From contig NC_071331.1 of assembly GCF_010183535.1 (NCBI RefSeq), forward strand, positions 15,314,001 through 15,378,000: a stretch of 64,000 bases of DNA, given 5' to 3'. Of the stretch, positions 38,601 to 50,347 are shown piece by piece. Under the pieces are notes generated by a model that was not told where the DNA came from, did not search any database, and saw nothing but the letters and a program-made list of their open reading frames with translations. A program made the translations under genes and the position numbers. The stretch is from Caenorhabditis remanei (Eukaryota > Nematoda > Chromadorea > Rhabditida > Rhabditidae). The stretch's first letter is position 1. Every line of letters starts with the position of its first letter.

Positions 38601-41600
38601 TAAGTATATCCGATGCATCCAATACATCGCCTAGTTCGATCTCAAACAACTCAGAGGAAGACATTTTTTCAAGTGCTTACAAGTTTGCTTCTTCATTACC
38701 AAAGTCATCGAATTTCACTATTCCTGTCACGATTCCTCATAATTTTTTCGGTGAGTTTCTTCAACTAAAACGCAAATCTGACAGTTTGAAACGGTCTATA
38801 TACTTGTTCCCACAATTTCCCTCTTTTTCCTCTTCTTCTACGTTTCTTTCTTAGGCATACAGTTTTGAGCGATCTCTATCGTAAACATGTTTTGTTTTCA
38901 CTTATCTGAACGTTTCATTCTGTATGGCGGTTTTTTGGGAAAAGCGATATAATAACTGAAATTGAAAATCGAAATTTCGACACTCCTTTCGTTGATTTTT
39001 AAATTATGCGTTCTGAAGCAATGTTAGACAATACCAAAATTAATAGTCTGATCTAGAAGAAGCAGAATCAGAACTGAAATGCTTCAAAAAAAATTTCTCA
39101 AAAAAAAATTCTACTTAAAATTTCCTCTTCTCTCCCACTGATGTTTAGTTTCTTGTGCGAATTTTATAGATAATCTCTGCGCATCTTCAACATTGAAAAG
39201 TACGATCGGTTGATGGCGATTACGCCATATTTTGACGTAAGACTGAGAAGCGGCAAAGAGAACGATACACGGCGAACGTGTACACGTTTGTAGCATAATG
39301 ACAGGAGAGAGACGGATGGCGGCAATGCCAACGGTATGAGTGTGGACAACGATGACGGTGTGTGCGCGTTAACAAGTTTTTGTCGCCACTTTCGGACGGT
39401 GTCACATCTTTCCTTATCTTCAATGTCGATCTATGGGTGGTTCGTTGGCAGTTTAGAGATATTTAAATAGCATGCAGAAGGTGGGGTTCTGATTGTTTTG
39501 GAAGCTTTCTTCTTGGAAAGAAGGAAAGGTAATAATTTGGGAAGAGGTATCTCTCTGGTGGTCGTTGAGACTCGAAAAATAATTTTCTGTCTTGAGCAAT
39601 GGAATTTTAGTCAACAAATAATACTACTTTCTTTTGATTGGCTATATGCGTGCAATAAATATTAATAGAGCTTTTCCATTGACCTTCTAAGAACAGAGTT
39701 TTCTGTGTTCGAAGCATCGAAACAATGCAAAAACGTGTTATTTACAAATGATCCTCTTGGAGTGTGTTCTCCTACGGATCATCAGCACCATCAGCCAACC
39801 ACGAACAAACCGTGTTTTGACGACTGTGAGAAGAGTGTTTTGGGTTGCCCTATGAGGCACGATATGTTTGCACACGGTTTCGAGCCGTCCGGGCGATAAA
39901 TGGATGCGGCCACTGGTGGCGGCGGAAAGCAAATTGACCGTTTGAACATGGCGCTTGTCTGGGAAACTCGGATTCAAAATGGAATATAAAAAAGAATTTA
40001 GAGATATTTGCCTCCAGTGTTACCAGTGTAACATTTAAAGAAAACATGCGAAAAATTATATCCGTCGAAAAATAATTAGAATATATTGCAGCCAGGATCA
40101 AACTGTTATGTTATGTATAACTGCTAGTTCAGTTCAGTTTTTTAATATGTTAATATTCTTTGTCACGAACCTCACATTGAGAGGCTTATATGGGAACAGC
40201 TAATATTTGTAAACATTAGTTTAATAAGAGTGTTAGCTTTCACTTTCATTATTTCCATGAATAATTCGGATAACTGGTCGGTCTTTTTAAAAAAGAAAAT
40301 AGAGAAGGGAGCTGAAATTGGATTTAATGTGAAAGAATAACTTATTTTTTCAGTAAACACGCATCCGCCACCTGAAAGAAACTGGGTAATGATCCGACAT
40401 GCCGATCCTGAGCGTCCAATTGGTAAGTGTCTTGAATTCATGATATTTTCAAATCTATAAATTGTCGTTTTTCAGCTACATTCACTGTTCTTTGCTACAA
40501 CGTTCTCTGTGATAAGTACGCGACTGTCAACCAATATTCGTATTGTCCTTCGTGGGCTCTCAATTGGGAGTACCGAAAGACGCTGATTATCAAAGAGATA
40601 AGAACATATGAAGCTGATGTAATCACTTTGCAAGAAGTCGAAACTGAGCAATTTCGGACACTTTTCCTACCAGAACTGAAGGCACTCGGATATACAGGAA
40701 TTTTCGCCGCCAAGACTCGTGCTAAAACAATGAGTGAAGAGGAAAAAAAGTATGTCGATGGATGTGCGATTTTCTGGAAGGTGGATAAGTTTGATATGGA
40801 CAAACAACAAGTGTTCGAATTCTCTGCCGTTGCTATGAAGAAAGCATCAAGCAGTGGCAACATACTTAATCGAGTAATGCCACGGGATAATATTGCACTT
40901 TGTGCTGTATTAAAGATCAAAGATGCCGTGTATGCAAATCGTAAGTTTAATGTATGAATTAAGATGTTTTAATGAAGTCCAGATCCATTTATAGGTCGCA
41001 TGACGATACCAGCCAACGATAATGTTGTTGGTAATCCTCTTGTTGTCTGCACTGCTCACGTTCACTGGGATCCTGAATTCTGTGATGTCAAATTAGTGCA
41101 AACGATGTTGCTTGCCAATGAAGTGTCTCGATTACTTGATGAAGTCTCTAAGAGCTATAAGATCACACAACAACAAGTTCCAGTTCTTATATGTGGAGAC
41201 TTGAACTCTCTACCCGAATCTGGAGTTTTCGAATATCTTTCTAAAGGACAAATTTCGAGGTCGCATGCAGATTTTAAAAGTTTCCGTGACGATACCTGTC
41301 TAGAGATGTTCAGTAACTCAACAGACAAGAACGTGATAAGTCATCCTCTTCGTCTCGATTCGGCCTGTGACATCACGTCTATTCCATTCACCAACTACAC
41401 GTTGGATTTCAAAGGAATGATCGATTACATCTTCGCAACACCACAGTCATTGGCCAGATTAGGAATACTCGGTCCATTTGATCCACAATGGGTTCAATCG
41501 AATAAAATTCTCGGTAATGTGCTTTCTCGAGTTACTTATTTTTTATTTCTTGTCCAGGTTTCCCACATCCTCATGTTGCATCTGATCACATTCCAATTAT

Positions 41601-41733
41601 GGCGCAGTATGCAATCATACCAACAACACATCAGAGGCAACCACCTCCACCTCAACAAACGGGTCATCCACCTCCAGTCGGTGTCATTGGTGGTGGTTAT
41701 CCAGCACCTCCTCAACACTCGTTCCTCAGATGA
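35639..41733 (+). CDS. ccr-4: CCR4 catalytic deadenylase, leucine-rich-repeat isoform
   Basis: Catalytic exonuclease subunit of the CCR4-NOT complex, which shortens mRNA poly(A) tails in the cytoplasm. Exons: 35639-35831, 35902-36005, 36116-36374, 40354-40422, 40476-40940, 40995-41513 and 41558-41733. They sum to 1785 nt, 594 residues. The N-terminal part has leucine-rich repeats (LSALFLNNNQLQRLPPEIS, LTMLDISNNKLRSLPTELG, LCHLYLNNNQLRVLPYELG), the surface that binds the CAF1/POP2 partner. The EEP nuclease domain keeps every expected motif: CYNVLCDKY (Asn), TLQEVE (Glu), ICGDLNS (Asp, Asn), MIDYIFAT (Asp) and SDHIPIMA (His). A 70-residue Pro/Gln-rich tail follows. A 4-kb intron separates the two halves and contains an alternative first exon. 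Confidence 0.95.
37149..37206. repeat. GC-rich inverted repeat in the ccr-4 intron
   Basis: About 58 bp of near-pure GC blocks in an AT-rich intron: a CGGGCCGGACCGGG arm and a CCGGCCCGGCCCGGCCCG arm flanking a short AT-rich loop. It can fold into a stable hairpin. It may be a mobile-element end, like the GC block in the MITE at 8.2 kb, but I see no clear target duplication. Confidence 0.5.
37973..38750 (+). CDS. ccr-4: alternative 5' coding exon of ccr-4
   Basis: A single long exon begins MADSGEGESPSRRNSSGKRF, runs 259 codons plus one base and ends at a strong donor (TTCG|GTGAGT). Its phase (one base left over) is the same as that of the LRR exon at 36374, so it joins the nuclease exon at 40354 in frame. 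That gives 2007 nt, 668 residues, with the LRRs replaced by a 260-residue unstructured N-terminus. This N-terminus starts with an Arg-rich patch (RFVRRARRWAELQQKRQGRR), then becomes Ser/Thr-rich with no domain that I recognise. Codon composition is coding-like along its whole length, and no other acceptor downstream takes it. An own promoter is expected in 36.8-37.9 kb. Confidence 0.82.
38751..40353. other. ccr-4: shared ccr-4 intron, 3' part
   Basis: Intron sequence between the alternative exon and the first nuclease exon. A 64-codon open frame at 39705-39899 (plus) with five cysteines stands out a little but ends in a stop and lacks splice partners. No other structure is seen. Confidence 0.5.
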
Positions 41734-43164
41734 TAACTGTAGCATCAGTGATTCAATTCGTGTACAACTGGCTCTCCCCTTTTCTCACCATTCTGTCGCA
41801 TACCTCATTCGTTTATCAATACACACTCCTCCCAATTTCTCTTGTACTGTTCAACACCTCTTTCCTTCTCAAAATATGAAAACTTACGTATAGTCGTCGT
41901 GTTGTTACGATTGATAACTCGTTTGAATTGTGATATTTTTGAATTATGTTTAAATACGCATTTTCATCTGTTTCTGTTCTTTACGAGTTCTCTCCCTCTT
42001 TTTTTCGACCCGACTCTCTATTCTCTTTTACTTGTAGTTCTCATCTTATTTTCTTATTTCATAAGCTTTTCCGATCAGTTTTATTGCGTATATTTTGGTA
42101 GCCCATGGGGTGTTCGTCTTATTTTATTCCACTTTAATTCTTATAATACGCTTCCTTTTCCATATTTCCATAAGAAGAATTGTAATGAGTTGTTTTTTCC
42201 TTTCTTCTTTCTCGATTCTCTTTTAGTACATCCCTTTACTTTCGTGACTCATATTCTGAGGGATTCACGGCGAAATGGTCTCGCGGCGAACGGTTTCGGT
42301 GTCGGTGTGCAGTGAGAGATGAGAAAGAAAGTGTGAGATTCTAAAGCGCTTTTAGACTGAAAAAATCATCGAAAAGTATAGTTGACGGAGCGCATAATGC
42401 TCGCTGGTCGAGTATCTCAGCCTGACCTCTACTCTCGTTGTGTGCTATTTCACCGTCATTGCCATTATCTTAATACAGTAATTTCTTTCTGGTTTCATGT
42501 ATAGTTTTTTGAGCACTTTTATCACTCTCGGTATTATGACTCTGCTCCTAACACTGTTTCCCACACTCTCGTCCAAGTTGCGTGTTCCTGCTTTGAATTC
42601 TTTGTTATCGGTCTCGGATTTAACCTTTTCCTTCTTTCTCCGTAGTTTCTACTATAAATATAAGTATTCTTTCAAATTTTAAAAAGTCTTCCAGTCGAAT
42701 AAAATTTTTTTGATTTTGTTCTCACTGCAGAAAAAATGCGATGTGGATATCAAGCCAAAGATTTTACTGAAAGAATGGATAGAGCAAGACATTTTCTAAA
42801 AATGAGCTAACCAACGCGTGTGTAAAAGAAGGAAGAAGGCTAAAGTTAGATGAATGAAATTTGTTTCATCCGATTATTTTTTGAAATTCGAAGCAAATTA
42901 ATCATAAATATTTATATAAATTGATCACATTTATTAATAAATACATTTTCTACATGTGGCGAAAATTATATTCAAACAGCCGCTATTTTCTGTAGATTAC
43001 GGTGGACATATGTGTGCAAACACGCGTGCTTCCTATTGCAGACCAGGCATTTAAGTTGACGACATATATCTCCTCCAGTTTTTCATGCATACTTTTTATA
43101 AAATGTGATAACTTTCTTTTTATCCGAAAGATTCATTGAAATTCAATTAATTTGCTTTACAGGG
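41734..43164. other. ccr-4 3' region and wdr-46 upstream region
   Basis: 1.4 kb, T-rich on the plus strand up to about 42.7 kb, probably including the ccr-4 3' UTR. A TTTACAG acceptor directly precedes the wdr-46 start, consistent with trans-splicing. No gene is seen. Confidence 0.5.
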
Positions 43165-45090
43165 ATGGCACCGATAAAAAAAACAAGACCGAATGACGGT
43201 GTCAAGAAGATTTCTTTAGCAGCCACCGATGTTACCCCGGCCCGAGGCGTAGAAGAAAAAATGACCTGGAAGGAATACAAGAAAATGAAAAAGCAAATCG
43301 GCAATGGGATGACGAGTAAATCGAAAAAGCTAAAGAGGCCAACACCAAAAGAAGATGAAGAATCAGGAAAGAAAAAGCCTGTGAAGTTAACAAAAAAGCA
43401 AAAGGAAAGACACGATACAGGTTAGCTTTGAATGAATAAATAACCAAAACTTTAAATTTGAAATAGGTGCCGACGTCATTGATCCATCTGCAATGCGATC
43501 TAAACTTCAACAGGAGAAAATGAAAATGACGAAGGAGAAGTTTGAAAAAAGAATCGAGGCAACCGCGAAAGCGGAGAAATATCGTGTGGAAAATGTAGAG
43601 TTTGATACACAATATTGACAATGAAACTTAAGTTTTAGGTTGGATTCGTAGCTCCGGATGATGAAGATGACAACTCATTGACATACAGCATTCGGCAGAA
43701 GGACATCGTTAAAGCTGTTGATTTAGCTGCTGCTACGAAGCATTTTGAGCTGAAATTACCTCGTTTTGGTCCCTATCATATTGACTATACAGACAATGGA
43801 AGACATTTAGTTATTGGCGGAAGAAAAGGACACTTGGCGGCTATTGATTGGCAGACAAAACGTCTTCATTTCGAACAAAATGTGATGGAAAAAGTTTCAG
43901 ATGTGAAGTATGTGTACTTATTTTGTTTCAAATAATCGATGTATTCTGTATTTTAGATTTTTGCACACGGAAAACTTCATCGCTGTCGCTCAGAAAAACT
44001 ACACTTACGTGTATGACAATATTGGAACAGAACTTCATTGTTTGAAAACAATGTATGATACTGCTCGTCTTGAGTTTCTTCCTCGTCACTTTTTGCTCGT
44101 TGGAGCATCTCGTAACTCGTTCTTGAACTACGTTGACGTTTCCGTTGGTAAACAAATTGCTTCGTTTGCCACCAAATCTGGAACCCTCGATGTCATGTGT
44201 CAAAATCCTGCAAATGCTATCATTCACACCGGGCATACTAACGGAACCGTATCATTGTGGTCCCCAAATTCGAAGGAGCCACTCGTGAAAGTGTTGACTC
44301 ACTTAAGTGCAGTGCAAGGAGTTGCTGTTGATGATCAAGGAAACTATATGGCAACCACAGGTCTCGATAGGAAATGCCGTATTTGGGATGTACGAATGTT
44401 CCGCCAACTCCATGCATATTCGCTTCCATTTGGTGCTGCTAATGTTGCGATCTCGCAGAAGTTGGATGTGGCCTGCGCAGTTGGAAACCATGTACAAGTA
44501 TTCAGAGGAATGCATAACGGAACTTGTAAAGAACCGTACCTGGTACATAATTGTGGAGGCGTTGTCACTGATTTGAAGTTCGTTCCATGGGAAGATGTGC
44601 TTGGAATAGGCCATGCTCATGGATTCACGAGTATGCTGGTTCCAGGAGCCGGAGATCCAAATGTTGATACGTTCCGATCAAATCCTTATGAGACGAAATC
44701 GCAGAGAAAGGAACGAGAAATCAAACAATTACTCGACAAGGTAATTTCTTTACTGGTGCAATATTATAAGTACTTATATTTCAGATTCAACCAGACCTTA
44801 TCAGTCTTGATCCAGATGACATTAACAAAGTTAATGAAGGCCTTCTCGAGCTTGAAGAAGAAGAGCGCAAGAAAATTCTTTACATTCGTCCAATGTCCGT
44901 TCAGTACACACCACGTCATAAGATGCGAAGCAAGAAAAGTGGTTGGAAGATGGAAGCCCGTAAAAATACTGTCAAAAATCAAATTCGATTGGAAAGAAAT
45001 ATGGAAAAAGGTGCCGTGGAGAAAGAAGTTTTCGGGGGAAACGAAGTGCAAGAGCCAAAGAAGAAACATATTCTCGACAGGCTCAAGTAG
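43165..45090 (+). CDS. wdr-46: WDR46/UTP7-type nucleolar WD-repeat protein
   Basis: A small-subunit processome scaffold needed for 18S rRNA maturation in the nucleolus (yeast Utp7, human WDR46/BING4). Exons: 43165-43420, 43467-43594, 43639-43907, 43957-44740 and 44785-45090, giving 1743 nt, 580 residues. The N-terminus is Lys-rich. The beta-propeller includes GRHLVIGGRKGHLAAIDWQ, HTGHTNGTVSLWSPNSKEP and ATTGLDRKCRIWDVRMFRQL. The family-specific end of the propeller reads VLGIGHAHGFTSMLVPGAGD followed by DTFRSNPYETKSQRKEREIK. The BING4 C-terminal domain has YIRPMSVQYTPRHKMRSKKS. It is convergent with the coiled-coil gene 186 bp away. I recall the C. elegans counterpart as F28D1.1. Confidence 0.95.
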
Positions 45091-45276
45091 AAAACTAATA
45101 CGATCTTTTCTTGTTGATTTTGAATTGTTGGATTTCTCGTTTTGTTTCTTTTTTAAGTTAATAAAATTTTGTTGTGAGTCTTTATTATTTATTTTCAGAA
45201 ATTTTCATACAGTAATAACAAAGAAAAACAAAATTCAGGTATTTCAATAAAATATAAGGTTATGCCATTTCAGTAT

Positions 45277-46279
45277 TCAGTTATCATTATCTTCTTCATT
45301 CTCTTCGTAATCACTTTCTTCTTCATCACTGATCTCCTCCTCGTCATCACTGCTGTCTTCTTGATCATCTTCCTCCTCATGATCAATGTCTTCCTCATCG
45401 TCGAAATCTTCCTCCTCGTCGTCGAAGTCATCTTCATCATCCTCCAATCCTTCCTCAATCTTCTTTCCTTTCTCTTTTTCAGCATTCAATTCGGTGACCA
45501 AGTTCTTGTGATACTCCAATGATTCTGTGATGTTGTTGATTTTTTCTTGAATTTTGCTGGTCATCAGAGACTCGAATCTTAGCGATTCCACTGATTCTTC
45601 CGCTTTTTTCTTATATTCTTCGACAAGTTTCTGGCTGCTTTCGAGCTTCTTCGTAAGTTCTTCGACTTCCTGATTCCTCATTTTTTCGATGAGTTTCACT
45701 TCAGTGAAGTATCCAGTCATCAGATCTTTGAGACGGCATTCTTCCACGGATTCCTTTGTTTGTTGGATTCTGAAAATTGAATATCAAACTATTGATTTTT
45801 ATTTCATTATTTAGTTACCTCATATCAATCTTCTCCTTAGACATTTCACAAATATCCGTTCTATCGATTCCCGTCATGATGTCCAAGAGATTTTCGATTT
45901 GAACAAGATTCCAATAAGAACTGAAAACAGAAACATATTCTATAGGATCAACATTACTCATTACTCCTTACTCTTCCTTCTTCTGGCTCTTTTCATCTTG
46001 AGAATCTTTCAATTTGATTGAAATCTCATTCACTTCAGACTCTTTTTTCTTCTGATATTCTGCAAAAGCCTTCTCGATTTGAGCATTTTTCTCCAATGCA
46101 TTTTCCAATTTCTCTCTCAAAGTGTTCATAAAATCATTGTTGGAATCACCGTTCTTCGCTTCGAACAACTCTTTTCGTTGCTCCAGAAACTTCTCCTGGA
46201 GAACTTTGAATTGTTCATTTCTGACTTTCAATTGCTCTTGAAGAGCAAGAAAATCAGATGAAGCCGATGAAGCAGTCAT
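45277..46279 (-). CDS. acidic coiled-coil protein of unknown function
   Basis: Three exons: 46279-45972, 45920-45819 and 45769-45277, giving 903 nt, 300 residues. Residues 5-230 form nearly continuous heptad-rich coiled coil (for example LKVRNEQFKVLQEKFLEQRK), and the last 60 residues are almost all Asp and Glu. No catalytic domain is seen. A spliced-leader-type acceptor (ATTTTCAG) lies 12 bp before the start. Position next to wdr-46 suggests that it is the F28D1.2 counterpart; function is unknown. The acidic tail could bind basic proteins or histones, but that is a guess. Confidence 0.88.
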
Positions 46280-47038
46280 GCTTTGGAGTACCTGAAAATC
46301 CAATCAATAGTATAACGAAGAGGGCAAAAAGAAGAGAAAAAGGAGGGGGGACTGTTCCCGAGAACACTAAACGAATGAATGACGTAAGGTAGAAGAGAGC
46401 AACGTTCTCGTTAGATGGTATCTCCGTGACCTTCATCTCATATGAGCTACGTCATCAGCTCTCTTCTATTTACTCTCTCTCTCTCTACAGTAATCGATGT
46501 TCTCAAGAAGAAATAAAAGGTCCAATAGAACGGCAGACAGTGCTAATACGTGAGAGAACATCCCTATTGATTGAGTGTTAGCTCTAGGTGACATTTCTTG
46601 ATGGGAAAATGGAAAAGAAGAAACATTTATTGGTACGTACTATATTGAAAGCTTCTTAATTGAAGAGAGGAGAATGAACTCCGGGCAAGAGAAAGATAGT
46701 TTTAAAAGTTGCTCTCAGAAGACCGTCCTCGGAAGAAATGAAATAATCTGATTTTGAAATAAGACCTTTTCTAGTTCAAGTAGCAAAACTTCGAGTTTTC
46801 GAGGACTTCTTACTTTCAGTTAGCGATTCCAACTTTCGAAAAAAAATGGATCGTATCTGTCTGCACAGTACTGTGACAAAAATGCACTTGATATCATTCA
46901 AGTATTCCAAAAGAGGAAATTATCAAATTTGAACAGTATGAAAAGAAGAGTCGTAACAAATGAACAAGTTTGTTTTGTCAAGTGGAGAAGTGACATGCAC
47001 TTCGAATTACTTGAATAGTGGCACTAGTTTCACATATA

Positions 47039-47478
47039 CAGTACCGTTCGAAACTCTATCATATTTTTCTTTTTTCAGTTGAAAATGTCCAACTTTGAGA
47101 GTCTGTCATAGTAAAACTAACTGTTCCACAAAATAATTGTTAATGGGATCGAACAGACCAAGAGTAGACCTTCATTTTTGTAGTTGACAACTTTTTTTGT
47201 ACGGACACTCCCTAGAGAGTTATGATCGTTTTAAGGCAACAGCTCAAAAATCGCACTATTTTGCACTGAAATGAGCGGTTTGAGAGAGAAATTTCTATGT
47301 CGAGATGTAACTTGCTAGGGAGTGACCGTTCAAAAAAGATGTCAACTACAAAAATGAAGGTCTGTTCGATCTCATAAAAAGTTATTTTGTGGGATAGTTA
47401 GTTTTACCATGACACACTCTCAAAGTTGGACATTTCATCTGAAAAATGCAAAATATGATAGATTTTTGGCCGGAACTG
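47039..47478. mobile_element. Tc1-type fold-back MITE, 440 bp
   Basis: Two long arms, about 47039-47220 and 47310-47478, are inverted copies of each other with minor divergence. Both ends begin CAGT(A/T)CCG on reading inward (the right end continues CAGTTCCGGCCAAAAATC), and each end is bordered by TA, the target duplicated by Tc1/mariner elements. The terminal sequence resembles the Tc1 end (CAGTGCTGGCCAAAAAG, from memory). The centre has no coding capacity. Confidence 0.85.
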
Positions 47479-48880
47479 TATCTCACTATCAGTTCACGTT
47501 AACTGCACGACAACCTTCTATATCTCTTTTATATCCAAGACATTTTCAACATCTAACTGTATTTCCATTATTGATAGAAAGAACATATGGACCGAGAGCA
47601 TTAACATCATACATAGTTCATACACCTGCTCTTTGACTTAATACCATCAATTAGCATCGGAAGATTATATCCATCAATTAGTGACACAGCATAATAATCC
47701 CTCATAGAATATGACTTCTAGTTGATTTCAGCAACTGATGTGTGTGGAATTCCTCTACATTCGTTACATTTCTCCGCATTCTAAGAATACCACTTGAAGT
47801 TTATATCGCATCACATCCAACATTTTCCCATACTTTGTCATCTGAACTCGGATTTTTAGCCGTCCACCTAATCAAAATCCTTGTTTTTCTGTTTCGAATA
47901 CTCCTGATCTAATTGGAAATAGGTAATTGCTCGATCAATTGTTCTAAACAATAATGAGTCAGCACATTTGAAAACCAAAAGAATTTCTTCTAGTTCCATT
48001 TAATAACAAATGCAACCCACAAGTTTCTCTCAGTTTCCTTTTTCCATCGGGATCAAATTTTTCCTTTATGAGCTTCTTATCAAAATTTCGTTCCTTTGTG
48101 ATCTTTCTCACTCCACCGAATCAATCAAGTTCATCTCGACCGCTAATTTTCAGCAGTATTTTGTGATTCCTTTCTGCATAAACTCCACTGTTTTGTGTAC
48201 CCATCATTATTTTATTTCAAGGAATTCCGTTTTCGACTGAAATTTGATAACTAAATTCAGATAGAGGGAGAGAGAGAGAGGCATTCTATTTGTTATCAGT
48301 GAACAGTTCAAAATGAGAGAATACGAAGAAAACGAAGATTAATGAAGATTTAGAAGTTTTAATAAAACAAAGAATACACCGGAAATTGAATTGAAGAAGT
48401 AGAAAGTGGAAAAGAGAATAATGAGAATTCGAATAGTTTAAGAACTGATAAAGAGGCTGGTCTATTTTATACATCACTGCTGGTAATCAGAAAACATAGT
48501 CATTTTCAACAATTGAGTACAAATTAACAAGGCTAAAGTGTACTGTGGATTCCTGAAACATTACAGAGAAAACAATTATTCTGAAAATGTGAAATAATGT
48601 TAGTGTGAAAAGATAAACTTTGTAATATCAGAATGCGGATGAATGGAGGCCTGAATGGTACGGTTGTTAGAGATTGTAAACATTTATGTAGAATTACTAA
48701 CAAACACTTGTTAACTCAAGTTGGATTTGCGGTCTCAACCGAAGTCGAGGGAAGTTCTGATTCGAATTCTTTGGATGTTTGCTGCAAACTCGGAGGTTAT
48801 CCGTTTAAGAAGTTTCAGAAAGGACGATCCAGTTAAGTCCGCAGTATTGTTGGAAACTGATTCAATCACGTTCGTTACGT

Positions 48881-49005
48881 CCGTCTGAATATTTTTTACT
48901 TCTACATACATATTTACACATGTTTTAACTAAAAACAATTTTAAAACTCGGGACTGATGAGGCCTGTAAAATCGGGTAGAGATCGTTGTATTAAATAGTT
49001 TAAGG
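48881..49005 (+). repeat. dispersed direct repeat, copy 1
   Basis: Starts CCGTCTGAATATT, contains TTTACACATGTTTTAACT and ends around a GTAAAATCGGGTAGAG block. A second copy lies at 49528-49661 in the same orientation, with roughly 75% identity by eye. Confidence 0.7.
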
Positions 49006-49467
49006 ATTGATTTCATGTTTGGTTGACAACATTGATCAGGAATACGATACCGTGATATTGCTATTAAATGTATTGATTCCCTTTAATTATTTTCAGTTTT
49101 GTTTTTAAGTTTTTGATTTTTGTTCAGAGTTTGTGTTCCATTAGAAATCACAATTTATTCCTCGAAATCATTTTTCCAGTTTTCAATTTCCGTTTTCTAA
49201 TCCTGCATGATTACTTTTCCAATCCACGAAATAAGCTCTAGTTGTGTTAAATCTCTTGATCTTTATATTTTTGTCCAATGAGAAATTTTCAAAATTCCCA
49301 AATTATTATTTTCATTTTGAACAAATTTCCACTTCTCTCTTATCTATCACGAGAAACAGTATTGAAACCACAAATCAGACTGAAATGAAAAATGATAACG
49401 GTTGTTCAAAATGTGACAATTCCATGAAAGAAAACTTTTAAGATTTTCAGAGAAAACAATTTTGGAT

Positions 49468-49723
49468 GATTGAAATGAGATCTAAAAGATCCTGTTGATA
49501 GAGAAGGTATTCAAAACAAGATTACATCCGTCTGAATATTATTATCTTCAATTTTATACACATTTACACATGTTTTAACTTTTTTTAAAGAATCAAAACA
49601 ACTCGGAGCGAAATGAGGACTGTAAAACCGGGTAGAGGGTGCTGTATTAGAAAGTTTACGGTATATGATTGATATGAGATCTAAAAGATCCTATTGACAA
49701 AGTAGTTATTCAAAACAAAATGA
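49468..49723 (+). repeat. short flanking direct repeats
   Basis: 49468-49524 and 49667-49723 share GATTGAAATGAGATCTAAAA-like sequence followed by GATCCT and TATTCAAAACAA. They lie immediately on either side of the 49528-49661 repeat, so the unit looks like a nested or partly duplicated element. Confidence 0.65.
49528..49661 (+). repeat. dispersed direct repeat, copy 2
   Basis: Same order of blocks as 48881-49005 (CCGTCTGAATATT, TTTACACATGTTTTAACT, GTAAAACCGGGTAGAG). It is bracketed by a second short direct repeat at 49468-49524 and 49667-49723 (shared core GAGATCTAAAAGATCCT). Confidence 0.7.
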
Positions 49724-50246
49724 TTCTGGAAGTCAATACTAAGAAGCATAAAATCAGAGGACTAACGGGAACGAAACAAGATAGAGTGACTGTTATGGAC
49801 ATATTTACAATTAATAGTTTTGAATGTCAATTGAAATGTCGAAAAACAACAACGGTAGTGATTAATAGAGACAAATAAAACAAATGGAAAAAAAGTTTGA
49901 TTGGTTGATAGAAAACTGCTTCGGATGTGTCCGCACTTTCTGGTAGCTCTGAAACGGAAAAGATCAAACGAATCTATATTCTTAATATCTCTCAATACAA
50001 TACAATTTAAAAACAGAAACTGAGGAACATTTAAACAGTGTGTACATTGCTAATCATTGCGATCAGCATGTTTGTTGAATGAAATCATCTCGATATATTC
50101 CTCATCTCTTTTTGTTTCGAATGAGTCATCTCTTCCTCTTTTCTTACTTTCAATGATCATAACTCCCGCCCCTCCTACGTTAACTCAAGAAACAGAAGTT
50201 TTAAGAATTAGAAAATATTACCTTCAAGTGGGCGGAGTCCCCTTAC

Positions 50247-50254
50247 TATATAAA
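50247..50254 (+). promoter_or_regulatory. TATA box of the first thaumatin gene
   Basis: TATATAAA sits 94 bp before the start codon. A TTTCAG acceptor lies 2 bp before the ATG, so the transcript is probably trans-spliced there. Confidence 0.65.
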
Positions 50255-50347
50255 CAGCTCCCAACAAATCACAAATTGTCAGTTCAACATTAACAGTTGA
50301 CACATTTACCCTTTTAAGTTCTTTTTCAATAAATCGTTGTTTCAGTG

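Larger units (their letters stand above)
46280..50246. other. 4-kb intergenic region with repeats
   Basis: No gene is recognised. It contains a 440-bp fold-back element (47039-47478) and two kinds of short direct repeat (48.9-49.7 kb). A CT run lies at about 46473-46489. Confidence 0.6.

Noticed and set aside
39705..39899. Cys-containing 64-codon frame inside the ccr-4 intron
   Set aside because: Ends in a stop, cannot join the nuclease exon, and lacks a clear acceptor.
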